From CAVSUB01 sp963730995 (lineage in GTDB: Bacteria > Acidobacteriota > Vicinamibacteria > Vicinamibacterales > 2-12-FULL-66-21): 64,000 nt of DNA. The stretch spans positions 496,001-560,000 of the forward strand of contig CAVSUB010000002.1 in NCBI GenBank assembly GCA_963730995.1, given 5' to 3'. The translations under genes and the position numbers were made by a program. The notes beneath the pieces are model-generated. The model searched no databases and had not been told where the DNA came from. It saw only the letters and a list, made by a program, of their open reading frames with translations. Below are positions 18,161 to 26,876 of this stretch, piece after piece. Within the stretch, counting starts at the first letter, position 1; each line of letters opens with the position of its first letter.

Positions 18161-20554
18161 TTGGCGAAACGATCCAAAGGCGGCGGCTCGCTGTTCGACG
18201 AGCCGGAAGACGACGACACCACAGTCGAGACACGGGGCGCGGGGCCGGGCGGGAACGATCCGTCGGTGGTTGCGCTCCACGAGGCGGCGCAGGCGCGATA
18301 CCTCAACTACGCGCTGTCGGTCATCACGTCTCGCGCGCTGCCGGATGTCCGGGACGGCATGAAGCCGGTTCAGCGGCGCATCCTCTTCACGATGTGGCAG
18401 CAGAATCTGACTGCCGACGTCAAGCATCGGAAGTGCGCGAAGGTGGTCGGCGACGTCATGGGGAACTATCACCCCCACGGAGATTCCGCGCTCTACGAGA
18501 CGCTCGTCCGCATGGCGCAACCGTTCTCGCTGCGCTATCCGCTCGTCGATGGCTCCGGCAACTTCGGGTCGCTCGACGGCGACAACGCGGCGGCGATGCG
18601 GTACACGGAATGCCGTCTCGCGCGCATCAGCGACGAGATGCTTGGTGAGATCGACCAGTCGACCGTCACGTTCCGGCCGAATTACGACGGCTCGAAGACC
18701 GAGCCGATCGTGCTGCCGGCTCGCATCCCGAACCTGCTGATCAATGGCGCCACGGGGATAGCCGTCGGCATGGCGACGAACATTCCGCCGCACAACCTCA
18801 ACGAGGTCTGCACGGCCCTGCAGAAGCTGCTCGACAACCCGGACCTGACGAGCGTTCAGCTGGCCCGATACGTCAAGGGACCTGATTTCCCGACCGGCGG
18901 GCAGATCCTCAATTCCGCGGAGGAACTGAAGGAGATCTACAAAACCGGATCGGGCGCTGTGCGCCTCCGCTCGACGTGGGAGGAAGGTCCGGTTACCAAG
19001 GGAAGCAAGACCATCTTCATCACGAGCGTGCCGTACACCGTGAACAAGGCCACGCTCGTCGAGCGCATCGCCGACGTGGCGCTGAGCCGCAAGCTGCCGC
19101 CCCTGCTCGACGTGAAGGACCTCTCGACCGAAGACGTCCGCATCGCGCTCGAGCTGAAAAAGGATGCGGACGAGAAGATGGTCATGGCGTTTCTGTTCAA
19201 GCACACGCCGCTGCAGACCAGCTTCATCGTGAACCTCACCTGCCTGATTCCCACCGAGGCCGCCGACATCGGGCGGCCGGAGCGGCTCGATCTCCACGCG
19301 ATGCTCTGGCACTTCCTGCACTTCCGGCTCGAGGTCGTCACGAGACGGCTGGAGCACGAGCTCGAGTCGCTCAAGTCGCGCGTCCATGTCCTCCAGGGGT
19401 TCGAGAAGGTCTTCGACGCGCTCGACGAGATCCTCCGGATCGTGCGCAAGTCGGAAGGGAAGCCGGACGCCGCGCAGCAGATCATGAAACGCTTCGATCT
19501 GGATGCCGAGCAGACGGACGCCATCCTCGAGCTCAAGATCTACCGCCTGGCCCGGCTCGAGATCCTGATCATCCGGAAAGAGCTCGAGGAGAAGCGTCGC
19601 CGGATCCGGAACATCAACGCGCTGCTCAAAGATGAAGAAGGCCGCTGGGGTGTCGTCCGCGTCGAGATCGAGGAGATGCAGAAGAAGTACGGCGACGCGC
19701 GCCGTACGAGGATTTCGAGCGATGAAGGGGAAGTGGAATACACCGCTGAGGACTTCATCGTGGACGAGGACAACGTGGTTCTCGTCTCTCGCGACGGGTG
19801 GGTCAAGCGGCAGAAGGAAGTGAAGGACGTCTCGACGACGCGCGTTCGTGAAGGAGACACGGTGCTTGCAGTTCTCCCTGGCAGCACTCGGGCGACGGTC
19901 GTGTTCTTCAGCAACTTCGGCGTGGCCTATTCGGCTCGGATTGCAGACCTGCCGGCCTCGACCGGCTATGGCGAGCCGATCCAGCGATTCTTCAAGCTGC
20001 GCGACGGCGAACGGATCGTCGCGGCGCTCAGCCTGGATCCGCGCGTGAGCGGGACGATCGCCGCGAAGAAGGAAGGTGACGTGCCGCCCGTCCATGCGCT
20101 TGCCGCGACGAGCGACGGCTACAGTCTGCGCTTCAGCCTGGAACCGTTCGTCGAACCCAGCACCCGGGCAGGGCGGCGATTCGCGCGGACACCGGAAGGG
20201 GCGGAGGTCGTCGGCGTCAGCCGTGTAACGGGCGACGAAACGGTGATTGCCGCCACGCGCGAAGCTCGCGGCCTCCTGTGCAAGGTCGACGAAATCAACT
20301 ATCTGTCCGGTCCCGGTCGCGGCGTGATCCTGATCAAGCTGGATAAGTCCGACAGGGTCCTCGGATTCATCGCGTCCACCGGGGATCGAGATCTCCTGAC
20401 AGTCGAGACGAGTCGCGGCGCCGAGCAGACGATCAGCACGACGAAGTACGAAGTCACGAGCCGCGGCGGCAAGGGCCGCGAGCTCCTCCAGCGCGGACAG
20501 TTCACGCGTGTCCTCTGGCCTGTTCCGGATGCGCCCGAGCCATTCGCGGAATAA
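18161..20554 (+). CDS. parC: Type IIA topoisomerase subunit A (topoisomerase IV/gyrase A-like)
   Basis: 797 residues from TTG 18161, preceded by GGAGG. Winged-helix and tower landmarks are ALSVITSRALPDVRDGMKPV and KVVGDVMGNYHPHGDSALY. The DNA-cleaving Tyr is in AAMRYTECRLARIS (near residue 148), followed by LPARIPNLLINGATGIAVGMATNIPPHN. A coiled coil (about 400-510) leads into a C-terminal beta-pinwheel. The full gyrase box is not seen (SRGGKGREL remains), which favours topoisomerase IV or a second gyrase-like enzyme. The B subunit gene lies about 10 kb downstream on the same strand. Confidence 0.9.
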   Translation: MAKRSKGGGSLFDEPEDDDTTVETRGAGPGGNDPSVVALHEAAQARYLNYALSVITSRALPDVRDGMKPVQRRILFTMWQQNLTADVKHRKCAKVVGDVMGNYHPHGDSALYETLVRMAQPFSLRYPLVDGSGNFGSLDGDNAAAMRYTECRLARISDEMLGEIDQSTVTFRPNYDGSKTEPIVLPARIPNLLINGATGIAVGMATNIPPHNLNEVCTALQKLLDNPDLTSVQLARYVKGPDFPTGGQILNSAEELKEIYKTGSGAVRLRSTWEEGPVTKGSKTIFITSVPYTVNKATLVERIADVALSRKLPPLLDVKDLSTEDVRIALELKKDADEKMVMAFLFKHTPLQTSFIVNLTCLIPTEAADIGRPERLDLHAMLWHFLHFRLEVVTRRLEHELESLKSRVHVLQGFEKVFDALDEILRIVRKSEGKPDAAQQIMKRFDLDAEQTDAILELKIYRLARLEILIIRKELEEKRRRIRNINALLKDEEGRWGVVRVEIEEMQKKYGDARRTRISSDEGEVEYTAEDFIVDEDNVVLVSRDGWVKRQKEVKDVSTTRVREGDTVLAVLPGSTRATVVFFSNFGVAYSARIADLPASTGYGEPIQRFFKLRDGERIVAALSLDPRVSGTIAAKKEGDVPPVHALAATSDGYSLRFSLEPFVEPSTRAGRRFARTPEGAEVVGVSRVTGDETVIAATREARGLLCKVDEINYLSGPGRGVILIKLDKSDRVLGFIASTGDRDLLTVETSRGAEQTISTTKYEVTSRGGKGRELLQRGQFTRVLWPVPDAPEPFAE

Positions 20555-20571
20555 AGGAACGGATATCGCCT

Positions 20572-21081
20572 ATGACGATCGATAACTTCGACAGCGACTG
20601 GCTCGTCGACGTGCGGGTCCAGTTCGAGAAGATGAAGCGGCTGGCCGAAGGCGCGCTCGCTCAGGTGGGAGACGACCAGTTGAATGTGGCGCTCGATGCC
20701 GAGTCGAACAGCCTCGCTGTGATCGCGAAGCACATGGCCGGCAACCTGCGCTCCCGCTTCACCGACTTCCTCACGACCGACGGGGAGAAGCCCGATCGCA
20801 ACCGCGACGGCGAGTTCGAGATCGAGGGATCCGTCGCGCGGCAGGCGCTGATGGAGGATTGGGAGCGGGGGTGGCAGGTACTCTTCGGCGCACTCCAGGC
20901 GCTGACCAGTGCCGACCTGCGGCGAGAGGTCGTGATCCGCGGCGAGCGCCACACCGTCGTCCAGGCGCTCAATCGGCAGTTGACCCATCACTCGTATCAC
21001 GTCGGGCAGATCGTCTTCCTCGCCAAGCACCTCCAGTCCGATCGGTGGAAGACGCTGAGCCTGCCGCGCAGGCGGTCGTGA
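20572..21081 (+). CDS. DUF1572-type DinB-fold protein
   Basis: 169 residues. Metal-site histidines are in SLAVIAKHMAGNLRSRFTDFL and in the final helix QLTHHSYHVGQIVFLAKHL, which matches DUF1572 of the DinB superfamily. It begins 17 bases after the topoisomerase A gene and is probably in the same transcript. It may be a thiol- or metal-dependent hydrolase or transferase, but nothing in the sequence fixes a substrate. A nested hairpin element follows. Confidence 0.8.
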   Translation: MTIDNFDSDWLVDVRVQFEKMKRLAEGALAQVGDDQLNVALDAESNSLAVIAKHMAGNLRSRFTDFLTTDGEKPDRNRDGEFEIEGSVARQALMEDWERGWQVLFGALQALTSADLRREVVIRGERHTVVQALNRQLTHHSYHVGQIVFLAKHLQSDRWKTLSLPRRRS

Positions 21082-21345
21082 CGGGATCCGGGATCCGGGA
21101 TCCGGGATCCGGAAAGACTCGTGGCCCAACTCGAGGGCGTCCGCGGCTCACAGAAGATCAGAAGGTAGGAAGAGCAAAGGGGTTTCTTCTAACCTCCTGA
21201 TCTTCTGAGCTCCTGTTTGCGGCCGACGCATCACCTCGTGCCACGAATGCAATGGCGGGAACAAACGCGCACTTCGGACCGACGCTCCAAGCCATCCTCG
21301 AGTCTCGCAACTCTGATCCGGATCCCTGATCCCTGATCCCGACTC
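21082..21345. repeat. Nested inverted-repeat element with GGGATCCGG outer arms
   Basis: The left outer arm is four tandem GGATCCGG-type units (21082-21112). The right outer arm is GATCCGGATCCCTGATCCC-type words (21314-21345). Inside sits a different hairpin: 21151-21173 pairs with 21185-21207 at 20 of 23 positions (AGATCAGAAGG-type words). It fills the spacer upstream of sucA. Confidence 0.75.
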
Positions 21346-21377
21346 GATCTCCCTGGCCCTGTTAGAATTGGCAGAGT

Positions 21378-24185
21378 ATGGGCCCATGGCAGGAGTTCTC
21401 CGGCCTCAACCGGGGATACGTGCTCGAAGCGTTCGAACGGTACCGACAGAACCCGGCGTCGGTCGATCCCGAGACCCGGGCGCTGTTCGATACCTGGACG
21501 CCTCCAAGCGAGGAATCGCTCGAGCCTGCGGCGGGGTTGCCGCTTCAGAAGATCGTCGGCGCCGTGAACCTCGCTGAGTCCATCCGGCGCTACGGCCATC
21601 TCGCGGCCCGGCTCGATCCGCTCGGCGGACGCCCTCCCGGCGACCCGTCGCTGCTCTCGGAAACACACGGCGTCACGGATCAGGATCTCCGTGCGCTGCC
21701 GGCGAGCCTCGTATCCGGCGCGCTGGTCGATCCCGGCACGACGGCGTACGACGCCATCGAGGAGCTGCGCCGGATCTACTGTTCGACGTCCGGGTACGAC
21801 TACTCGCACGTGTTCGTGCCGTCGGAGCGCGAGTGGCTGCGGCAGGCGGCCGAAGCCGGGCGTTTCCGCGCGCCGGCCGATCCGATCAACCCGGGGGCCC
21901 TGCTCGATCGGCTGTCGCAGGTCGAGGCGTTCGAGCGGTTCCTCCAGCGCACCTTCCCCGGCAAGACCCGCTTCTCGATCGAGGGGCTGGACATGCTCGT
22001 CCCGGTGCTGGACGAAGTGATTGGCGAGGCGGCCGAGTCCGGGATCCGTCACATCCTGATCGGCATGGCGCACCGCGGCCGCCTGAACGTGATGGCGCAC
22101 GTGCTCAACAAGCCGTACGCGCAGATCCTCGCGGAGTTCAAGGAGCCGGTCTCGCGCACCTTCCGTGAGGACATGGCCTGGACGGGCGACGTGAAATACC
22201 ATGCCGGCGCGCTCCGCGCGATCCGCGGCGGCGCCCAGCTCGATCTCGTCGTCTCGATGCCGCCGAACCCGAGCCATCTCGAGGCGATCGATCCCGTCGT
22301 GGAGGGAATGGCGCGCGCGGCCGGAACGATCGTGGACGGCGGCGGTGCGCCGCGGTTCGACCCGGCGCGCAGCGTGCCGATCCTGATCCACGGCGACGCT
22401 GCGTTCCCCGGTCAGGGCATAGTCGCCGAGACGCTGAATCTGAGCCGGCTCCCTGGATATTCGACCGGCGGCACGATTCACGTCATCGCCAACAATCAGC
22501 TCGGGTTCACGACGGCTCCCGAAGACTCGTACAGCACCTCCTACGCGAGCGGCCTCGCCCGCGGCTTCAAGATACCGATCGTTCACGTGAACGCGGACGA
22601 TCCGGAGGCCTGCGTCGAGGCGGCGCGTCTCGCGTTCGCGTATCGCGCGCGGTTCCACCGCGACTTCCTGATCGACCTGATCGGGTATCGGCGCTACGGA
22701 CACAATGAAGGGGACGAACCTGGCTTCACGCAGCCGCTGATGTACCAGAAGATCGCGGCGCAGCCGACCGTCCGCGAAATCTGGGGCCGTACGCTCGTCG
22801 ATCGCGGCGCCATCGACGCGGCCCTCGCGGACGTCAGCGTGAAGGCATACCTGAACGAGCTGCAGGAGGCCTACGAGAAGCTGCAGCCGGAGCAGGACTT
22901 CATCGAACCAACACCCGAGACGCCGCCGCCCGGCGCGGCCGCGCGCGTTGCCACGGGCGTGCCGCTCGAACGGCTCCGCGAGCTCAATGCGGCGCTGAAC
23001 GTCTTCCCGGGCGATTTCACGATTCATCGCAAGCTCGAACGCGTTCGCGAGAAGAAGGGGCAGTTCCTCGACTCGCCAGACGAGCGCACGGTCGACTGGG
23101 CGAGCGCGGAGGAACTGGCCTACGCGTCGATTCTCACCGACGGCATCAGCATCAGGCTCACCGGCGAGGACGTCGAGCGCGGCACCTTCAGCCATCGCCA
23201 CGCGGTGTTCCACGACGCCGTCACAGGGCGGGTCCACGTGCCCCTGCAGACGCTGCCGCAGGCGCGCGCCGCCTTCGAGATCCACAACAGCCCGCTCACC
23301 GAGAATGCCGTCATCGGATTCGAGTACGGCTACAACATCCAGGAGCCCTCGCGGCTCGTGATCTGGGAAGCGCAGTACGGCGACTTCATCAACGGCGCGC
23401 AGGTCATGATCGACGAGTTCATCGTCTCGGCGCGCGGGAAGTGGGGGCTCCGGCCGTCGCTCGTGCTGCTGCTGCCGCACGGTCTCGAGGGTCAGGGGCC
23501 GGACCATGCGAGCGCGAGGCCCGAGCGATTCCTGCAGCTGGCTGCCGACATCAACATCCGCGTCGCCAACTGCACGACCGCCGCGCAGTTCTTCCACTTG
23601 CTGCGACGCCAGGCGGCGCTGCTCACGGTCGACCCGCTGCCACTCGTCGTGTTGACGCCGAAGAGCCTGCTCCGGCACCCGCAGGTGCCGTCCACGCCAC
23701 GGCAGCTGACCGAAGGCCGTTTCCTCACCGTGCTCCACGATCTCGAGGCGGAAGCACGAGCCAGCGAGGTGCGGCGCGTCCTTCTCTGCAGCGGGAAGGT
23801 CTATATGGACCTCATCGCAGCCGAGCAGCGTGAGACAAGGCTGGACGTCGCAATCTGCCGGGTGGAACAGCTCTATCCCGTTCCCACGCACGCGCTGCGG
23901 GCGGCCCTCGAGTCGTTTCCGAACGCAGAGGAGCTCGTCTGGGTGCAGGAGGAACCGGAGAACATGGGTGTATGGGAGTTCATTCGATCTCCCCTGCTCG
24001 ACGTAGCCGGCGGGCGGCCGCTGCGTCGAGTGGCTCGCCCGAGGAGCGCGAATCCGGCGGAAGGCTCTGCGTCACGCCATGGACTGAATCAGCAGGCGCT
24101 CGTCGAGCAGGCCTATGGGCCGCGCCCTCCTGCCAAGCCCCCAGCGTCCAAGCGCGACACCAAAACGGCACAGCTCACGAGTTAG
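21378..24185 (+). CDS. sucA: 2-oxoglutarate dehydrogenase E1 component
   Basis: Thiamine-diphosphate-dependent decarboxylase of the TCA-cycle oxoglutarate complex. 935 residues. The short N-terminal E2-binding segment reads FSGLNRGYVLEAFERY. Active-site landmarks are GMAHRGRLNVMAHVLNK, IHGDAAFPGQGIVAETLN (ThDP/Mg site), VIANNQLGFTTAPEDS, DLIGYRRYGHNEGDEP, and SHRHAVFHDAV in the transketolase-like half. The C-terminal tail (RPPAKPPASKRDTKTAQLTS) is Pro/Lys-rich. The E2 gene follows after 68 bases; no E3 gene is present in this window. Confidence 0.96.
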   Translation: MGPWQEFSGLNRGYVLEAFERYRQNPASVDPETRALFDTWTPPSEESLEPAAGLPLQKIVGAVNLAESIRRYGHLAARLDPLGGRPPGDPSLLSETHGVTDQDLRALPASLVSGALVDPGTTAYDAIEELRRIYCSTSGYDYSHVFVPSEREWLRQAAEAGRFRAPADPINPGALLDRLSQVEAFERFLQRTFPGKTRFSIEGLDMLVPVLDEVIGEAAESGIRHILIGMAHRGRLNVMAHVLNKPYAQILAEFKEPVSRTFREDMAWTGDVKYHAGALRAIRGGAQLDLVVSMPPNPSHLEAIDPVVEGMARAAGTIVDGGGAPRFDPARSVPILIHGDAAFPGQGIVAETLNLSRLPGYSTGGTIHVIANNQLGFTTAPEDSYSTSYASGLARGFKIPIVHVNADDPEACVEAARLAFAYRARFHRDFLIDLIGYRRYGHNEGDEPGFTQPLMYQKIAAQPTVREIWGRTLVDRGAIDAALADVSVKAYLNELQEAYEKLQPEQDFIEPTPETPPPGAAARVATGVPLERLRELNAALNVFPGDFTIHRKLERVREKKGQFLDSPDERTVDWASAEELAYASILTDGISIRLTGEDVERGTFSHRHAVFHDAVTGRVHVPLQTLPQARAAFEIHNSPLTENAVIGFEYGYNIQEPSRLVIWEAQYGDFINGAQVMIDEFIVSARGKWGLRPSLVLLLPHGLEGQGPDHASARPERFLQLAADINIRVANCTTAAQFFHLLRRQAALLTVDPLPLVVLTPKSLLRHPQVPSTPRQLTEGRFLTVLHDLEAEARASEVRRVLLCSGKVYMDLIAAEQRETRLDVAICRVEQLYPVPTHALRAALESFPNAEELVWVQEEPENMGVWEFIRSPLLDVAGGRPLRRVARPRSANPAEGSASRHGLNQQALVEQAYGPRPPAKPPASKRDTKTAQLTS

Positions 24186-24253
24186 AGTACCGGTGGCGCG
24201 GCGCTGGCGGCGCCGGCGGCGCAGCGCCCGGTCAGACAAGGACACACCAACAC

Positions 24254-25567
24254 ATGGCTTCGAATATCGTCGTGCCTGAGGTCGGAGAATCCATCGTCGA
24301 CGCCCGGATCGCGAAATGGCTGCGACACGAAGGAGACGTGGTCGCCGCCGGTGACCCGCTCGTGGAGCTCGAGACCGACAAGATCGATCTGGAGGTCAGC
24401 GCTCCGCAAGCCGGCGTGCTGAGCCGGATATCGCGGCAGGACGGAGAGGACGTCAAGGTTGGCGAGGTGCTGGGCGTGATCGAGGAAGCCGCGGCGGGCA
24501 AAGGCGCGAAGCCGGCTGGCCCGGGCGCTGGGGAAGGGGCCAAGGCGGCCGCACCCGCGCCTGAAGCGAATCGGCAGGTTTCGGCGTCTCAGCAGGCGCC
24601 GGCACAGCGGCAGGCGGCGCAAGCCTCAGCTCCAGCAAAGGGTCCGCGTGCGACACCAACGGCGCGAAAGGCTGCGGAGGAGCACGAACTGGATTTGTCC
24701 AGCGTCCGGGGCACCGGAGACGCAGGGCGCGTCATGCGCAGGGACGTCGAGCAGGCCGCGCGGGGCACAGACACCGCCCAGCCCGCCCCGGTGACCTCTC
24801 CCGCTGTCGAACCGCCCGCGCCGAAGCCTGCTCCGCCGGTAGCGGAGAAACCGCGCGCAGCCGCAGGCGATCGCACCGAGGAGCGGGTCCGCATGTCGAA
24901 GCGACGTGCCACCATCGCTCGCCGCCTCGTCGAAGTGCAGAGCACCGCCGCGATGCTGACCACGTTCAACGAAGTGGACATGTCGTCGGTGATGTCGTTG
25001 CGGGAGCGCCACAAGCAGGCGTTCAAGGATCGGCATGGCGTCGGGCTGGGCATCGCGTCTTTTTTCGTGAAGGCGTCCGTCGGCGCTCTGCGTGCCTTCC
25101 CGCGGATCAACGCCGAGATACAGGGCGATGAGATGGTGCTCAAGCACTATTACGACATCGGCGTCGCCGTCGGCGCCAGCGAAGGGCTGGTCGTTCCGGT
25201 ACTGCGGGACGCCGATCGTCTCGACTTCGCCGGGATCGAAGGACAGATCCGGAGCTTTGCGAAGAAAGCGGAGGACGGCACGCTCTCACTGGCCGATCTC
25301 AAGGGCGGGACCTTCACGATCACCAATGGCGGCGTGTTCGGGTCGCTGCTGAGCACGCCGATTCTGAACCCGCCACAGGTCGCCATCCTGGGCCTGCACA
25401 AAATCCAGGAGCGTCCCGTCGCCGTCGACGGGCAGGTCGTCGTGCGGCCGATGATGTACGTTGCGCTCACGTACGACCATCGGATCGTCGACGGCTCCGA
25501 AGCGGTCCAGTTCCTGGTGCGCGTCAAATCGCTCGTCGAGGATCCGGGCGCGCTTCTCCTGAACTGA
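24254..25567 (+). CDS. sucB: Dihydrolipoamide succinyltransferase (E2 of 2-oxoglutarate dehydrogenase)
   Basis: 437 residues from ATG 24254 (the frame stays open upstream into sucA but without homology). The lipoyl domain spans 1-75 with the lipoylated Lys43 in ELETDKIDLEV. An Ala/Pro/Gln-rich linker follows. The E3-binding domain reads ATPTARKAAEEHELDLSSV, and a second Pro/Ala linker leads to the catalytic domain with RVRMSKRRATIARRLVE and active-site His/Asp in LTYDHRIVDGSEAVQF. It forms the core of the complex with the E1 encoded upstream. Its end is followed by a CCGGGTCTTTAGACCCGG palindrome. Confidence 0.96.
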   Translation: MASNIVVPEVGESIVDARIAKWLRHEGDVVAAGDPLVELETDKIDLEVSAPQAGVLSRISRQDGEDVKVGEVLGVIEEAAAGKGAKPAGPGAGEGAKAAAPAPEANRQVSASQQAPAQRQAAQASAPAKGPRATPTARKAAEEHELDLSSVRGTGDAGRVMRRDVEQAARGTDTAQPAPVTSPAVEPPAPKPAPPVAEKPRAAAGDRTEERVRMSKRRATIARRLVEVQSTAAMLTTFNEVDMSSVMSLRERHKQAFKDRHGVGLGIASFFVKASVGALRAFPRINAEIQGDEMVLKHYYDIGVAVGASEGLVVPVLRDADRLDFAGIEGQIRSFAKKAEDGTLSLADLKGGTFTITNGGVFGSLLSTPILNPPQVAILGLHKIQERPVAVDGQVVVRPMMYVALTYDHRIVDGSEAVQFLVRVKSLVEDPGALLLN

Positions 25568-25577
25568 GTGGATTCAG

Positions 25578-25648
25578 TAGCGCCGGGTCTTTAGACCCGG
25601 CTCACGGCGGGGCCTGAGTCCTGCTTGGGGTCAGACCCAGGTCTGACC
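25578..25648. repeat. Two palindromes in the sucB-cytochrome spacer
   Basis: GTAGCGCCGGGTCTTTAGAC and following bases (25578-25601) form a hairpin of the family seen at 7626, 13768 and 26773. A second hairpin, GGTCAGACCCAGGTCTGACC, lies at 25629-25648. In the rest of the 309-base spacer (25568-25876) I see only a possible promoter: TTGACG near 25703, with GATACA about 15 bases on. Confidence 0.7.
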
Positions 25649-25876
25649 CTCCTGCTCCAAGGCCCCGGCCCAGCAGATCGATTTCAACTTGTCACAGTCG
25701 CGTTGACGACCGCGGGGAGTCACGATACAGTGCCGGGGCCGTGGAACCGCTTCCAGATTCGCGGGTCCGCGTTCGTTTCTCATACTGTCGCGCGACAGCG
25801 CGGCGAATGAAGTTGCCGCCTGGCGAGGCGGAGCCTGGACAGCCTGAGGCGCAGCCTCGCTTGAAGAGGTGTCACG

Positions 25877-26776
25877 ATGCGCGCTGCATCAATAGTCTTG
25901 CTGAGCGTCTGGGTCGCCGCGCTGCTGCAGGCGCAGGCCCCCGCTCCCGCCACTCGAAGCCCTGCTCCTGCGACACCACCCGTTCAGGCCCCGCCGGCAC
26001 AGGGCGGTGGACGCCAGGGAAGCCCCGCGTCACAGCGGCCGCCGCAGACCGTGACGCAGCAAGCGTATTCGCCTGAACAGGTCCGCGCGGGCCAGGTACT
26101 CTTCGTCTCGCAGTGCGGCTTCTGCCACGGCCGTGACGCAATGGGCGGCGAGACCGGTCCGGACCTCACGCGGTCGATCGTCGTCGCGGAGGATGTCAAA
26201 GGCGACAAGATCGGTCCCGTGGTGCGCACCGGCAGGCCTGAAAAAGGGATGCCGGCCAACAACCTGTCCGACGCCGACCTCGGCAACGTCGTCGCGTTCA
26301 TCCACGATCAGAAACACAAGGCGGACACGCTCGAGGGCAACAGACGCACGGTCGATGTTGCCGACCTGCAGACCGGGAACGCGCAGGCGGGCGAGCAATA
26401 TTTCAACGGGGCGGGAGGCTGTGCGAAATGTCATACCCCCACGGGTGACTTCGCCGGGCTCGCCACGCGCCTGCAAGGGCTGCAGTTGATGCAGCGGATG
26501 CTCTACCCGAGCGGCCGCGGGCGGGGCGGCCGGGCGCCGTATACGCCGACGGTGACCGTCACGCCGCGAAAGGGACCCGCGGTCACCGGCCGGCTGGCCT
26601 ATCGAGACGAGTTCACGATCGCGCTCACCGACGAGAGCGGCTGGTACCGATCCTGGCCGACGACGCAGGTGAAGTTCGTGGTTGACGACAAGCTCGAGGC
26701 GCACTCGGCGCAGCTGCCGAAGTACACAGACGCCGACATGCACAACGTGCTCGCTTATCTGCAGACATTGAAGTAG
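25877..26776 (+). CDS. Exported dihaem cytochrome c
   Basis: 299 residues with a signal peptide (SIVLLSVWVAALLQAQA) and a Pro/Ala-rich linker (about 20-60). Two c-type haem sites are visible: CGFCH at 80-84, with an axial Met candidate in RPEKGMPANN, and CAKCH at 182-186. The C-terminal region (VTGRLAYRDEFTIALTDESGWYRSW) resembles the tail of cytochromes paired with PQQ alcohol dehydrogenases. The PQQ dehydrogenase gene follows by 100 bases, so this is probably its periplasmic electron acceptor. The stop codon TAG is the first part of a GTAGCGCC repeat. Confidence 0.9.
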   Translation: MRAASIVLLSVWVAALLQAQAPAPATRSPAPATPPVQAPPAQGGGRQGSPASQRPPQTVTQQAYSPEQVRAGQVLFVSQCGFCHGRDAMGGETGPDLTRSIVVAEDVKGDKIGPVVRTGRPEKGMPANNLSDADLGNVVAFIHDQKHKADTLEGNRRTVDVADLQTGNAQAGEQYFNGAGGCAKCHTPTGDFAGLATRLQGLQLMQRMLYPSGRGRGGRAPYTPTVTVTPRKGPAVTGRLAYRDEFTIALTDESGWYRSWPTTQVKFVVDDKLEAHSAQLPKYTDADMHNVLAYLQTLK

Positions 26777-26818
26777 CGCCGGGGCTTCGACGTAGCGCCG
26801 GGGCTTCAGCCCCGGTGG
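26773..26818. repeat. GTAGCGCCGGGGC repeat, one partial and one full copy
   Basis: Two tandem copies (26773-26790 and 26792-26818). The second folds as GCCGGGGCTTCAGCCCCGG. The first copy supplies the TAG stop of the cytochrome gene. Same dispersed palindrome family as at 25578. Confidence 0.75.
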
Positions 26819-26876
26819 ACAAGGGCATTCGCAGACGGGCTGAGAACCGCCCGTTTAGTCGAGTAAGGCGGAAACC

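Noticed and set aside
18161..20554. Calling the A subunit a definite gyrase
   Set aside because: The full gyrase-box motif is not visible in the C-terminal domain, so supercoiling activity cannot be asserted from sequence.
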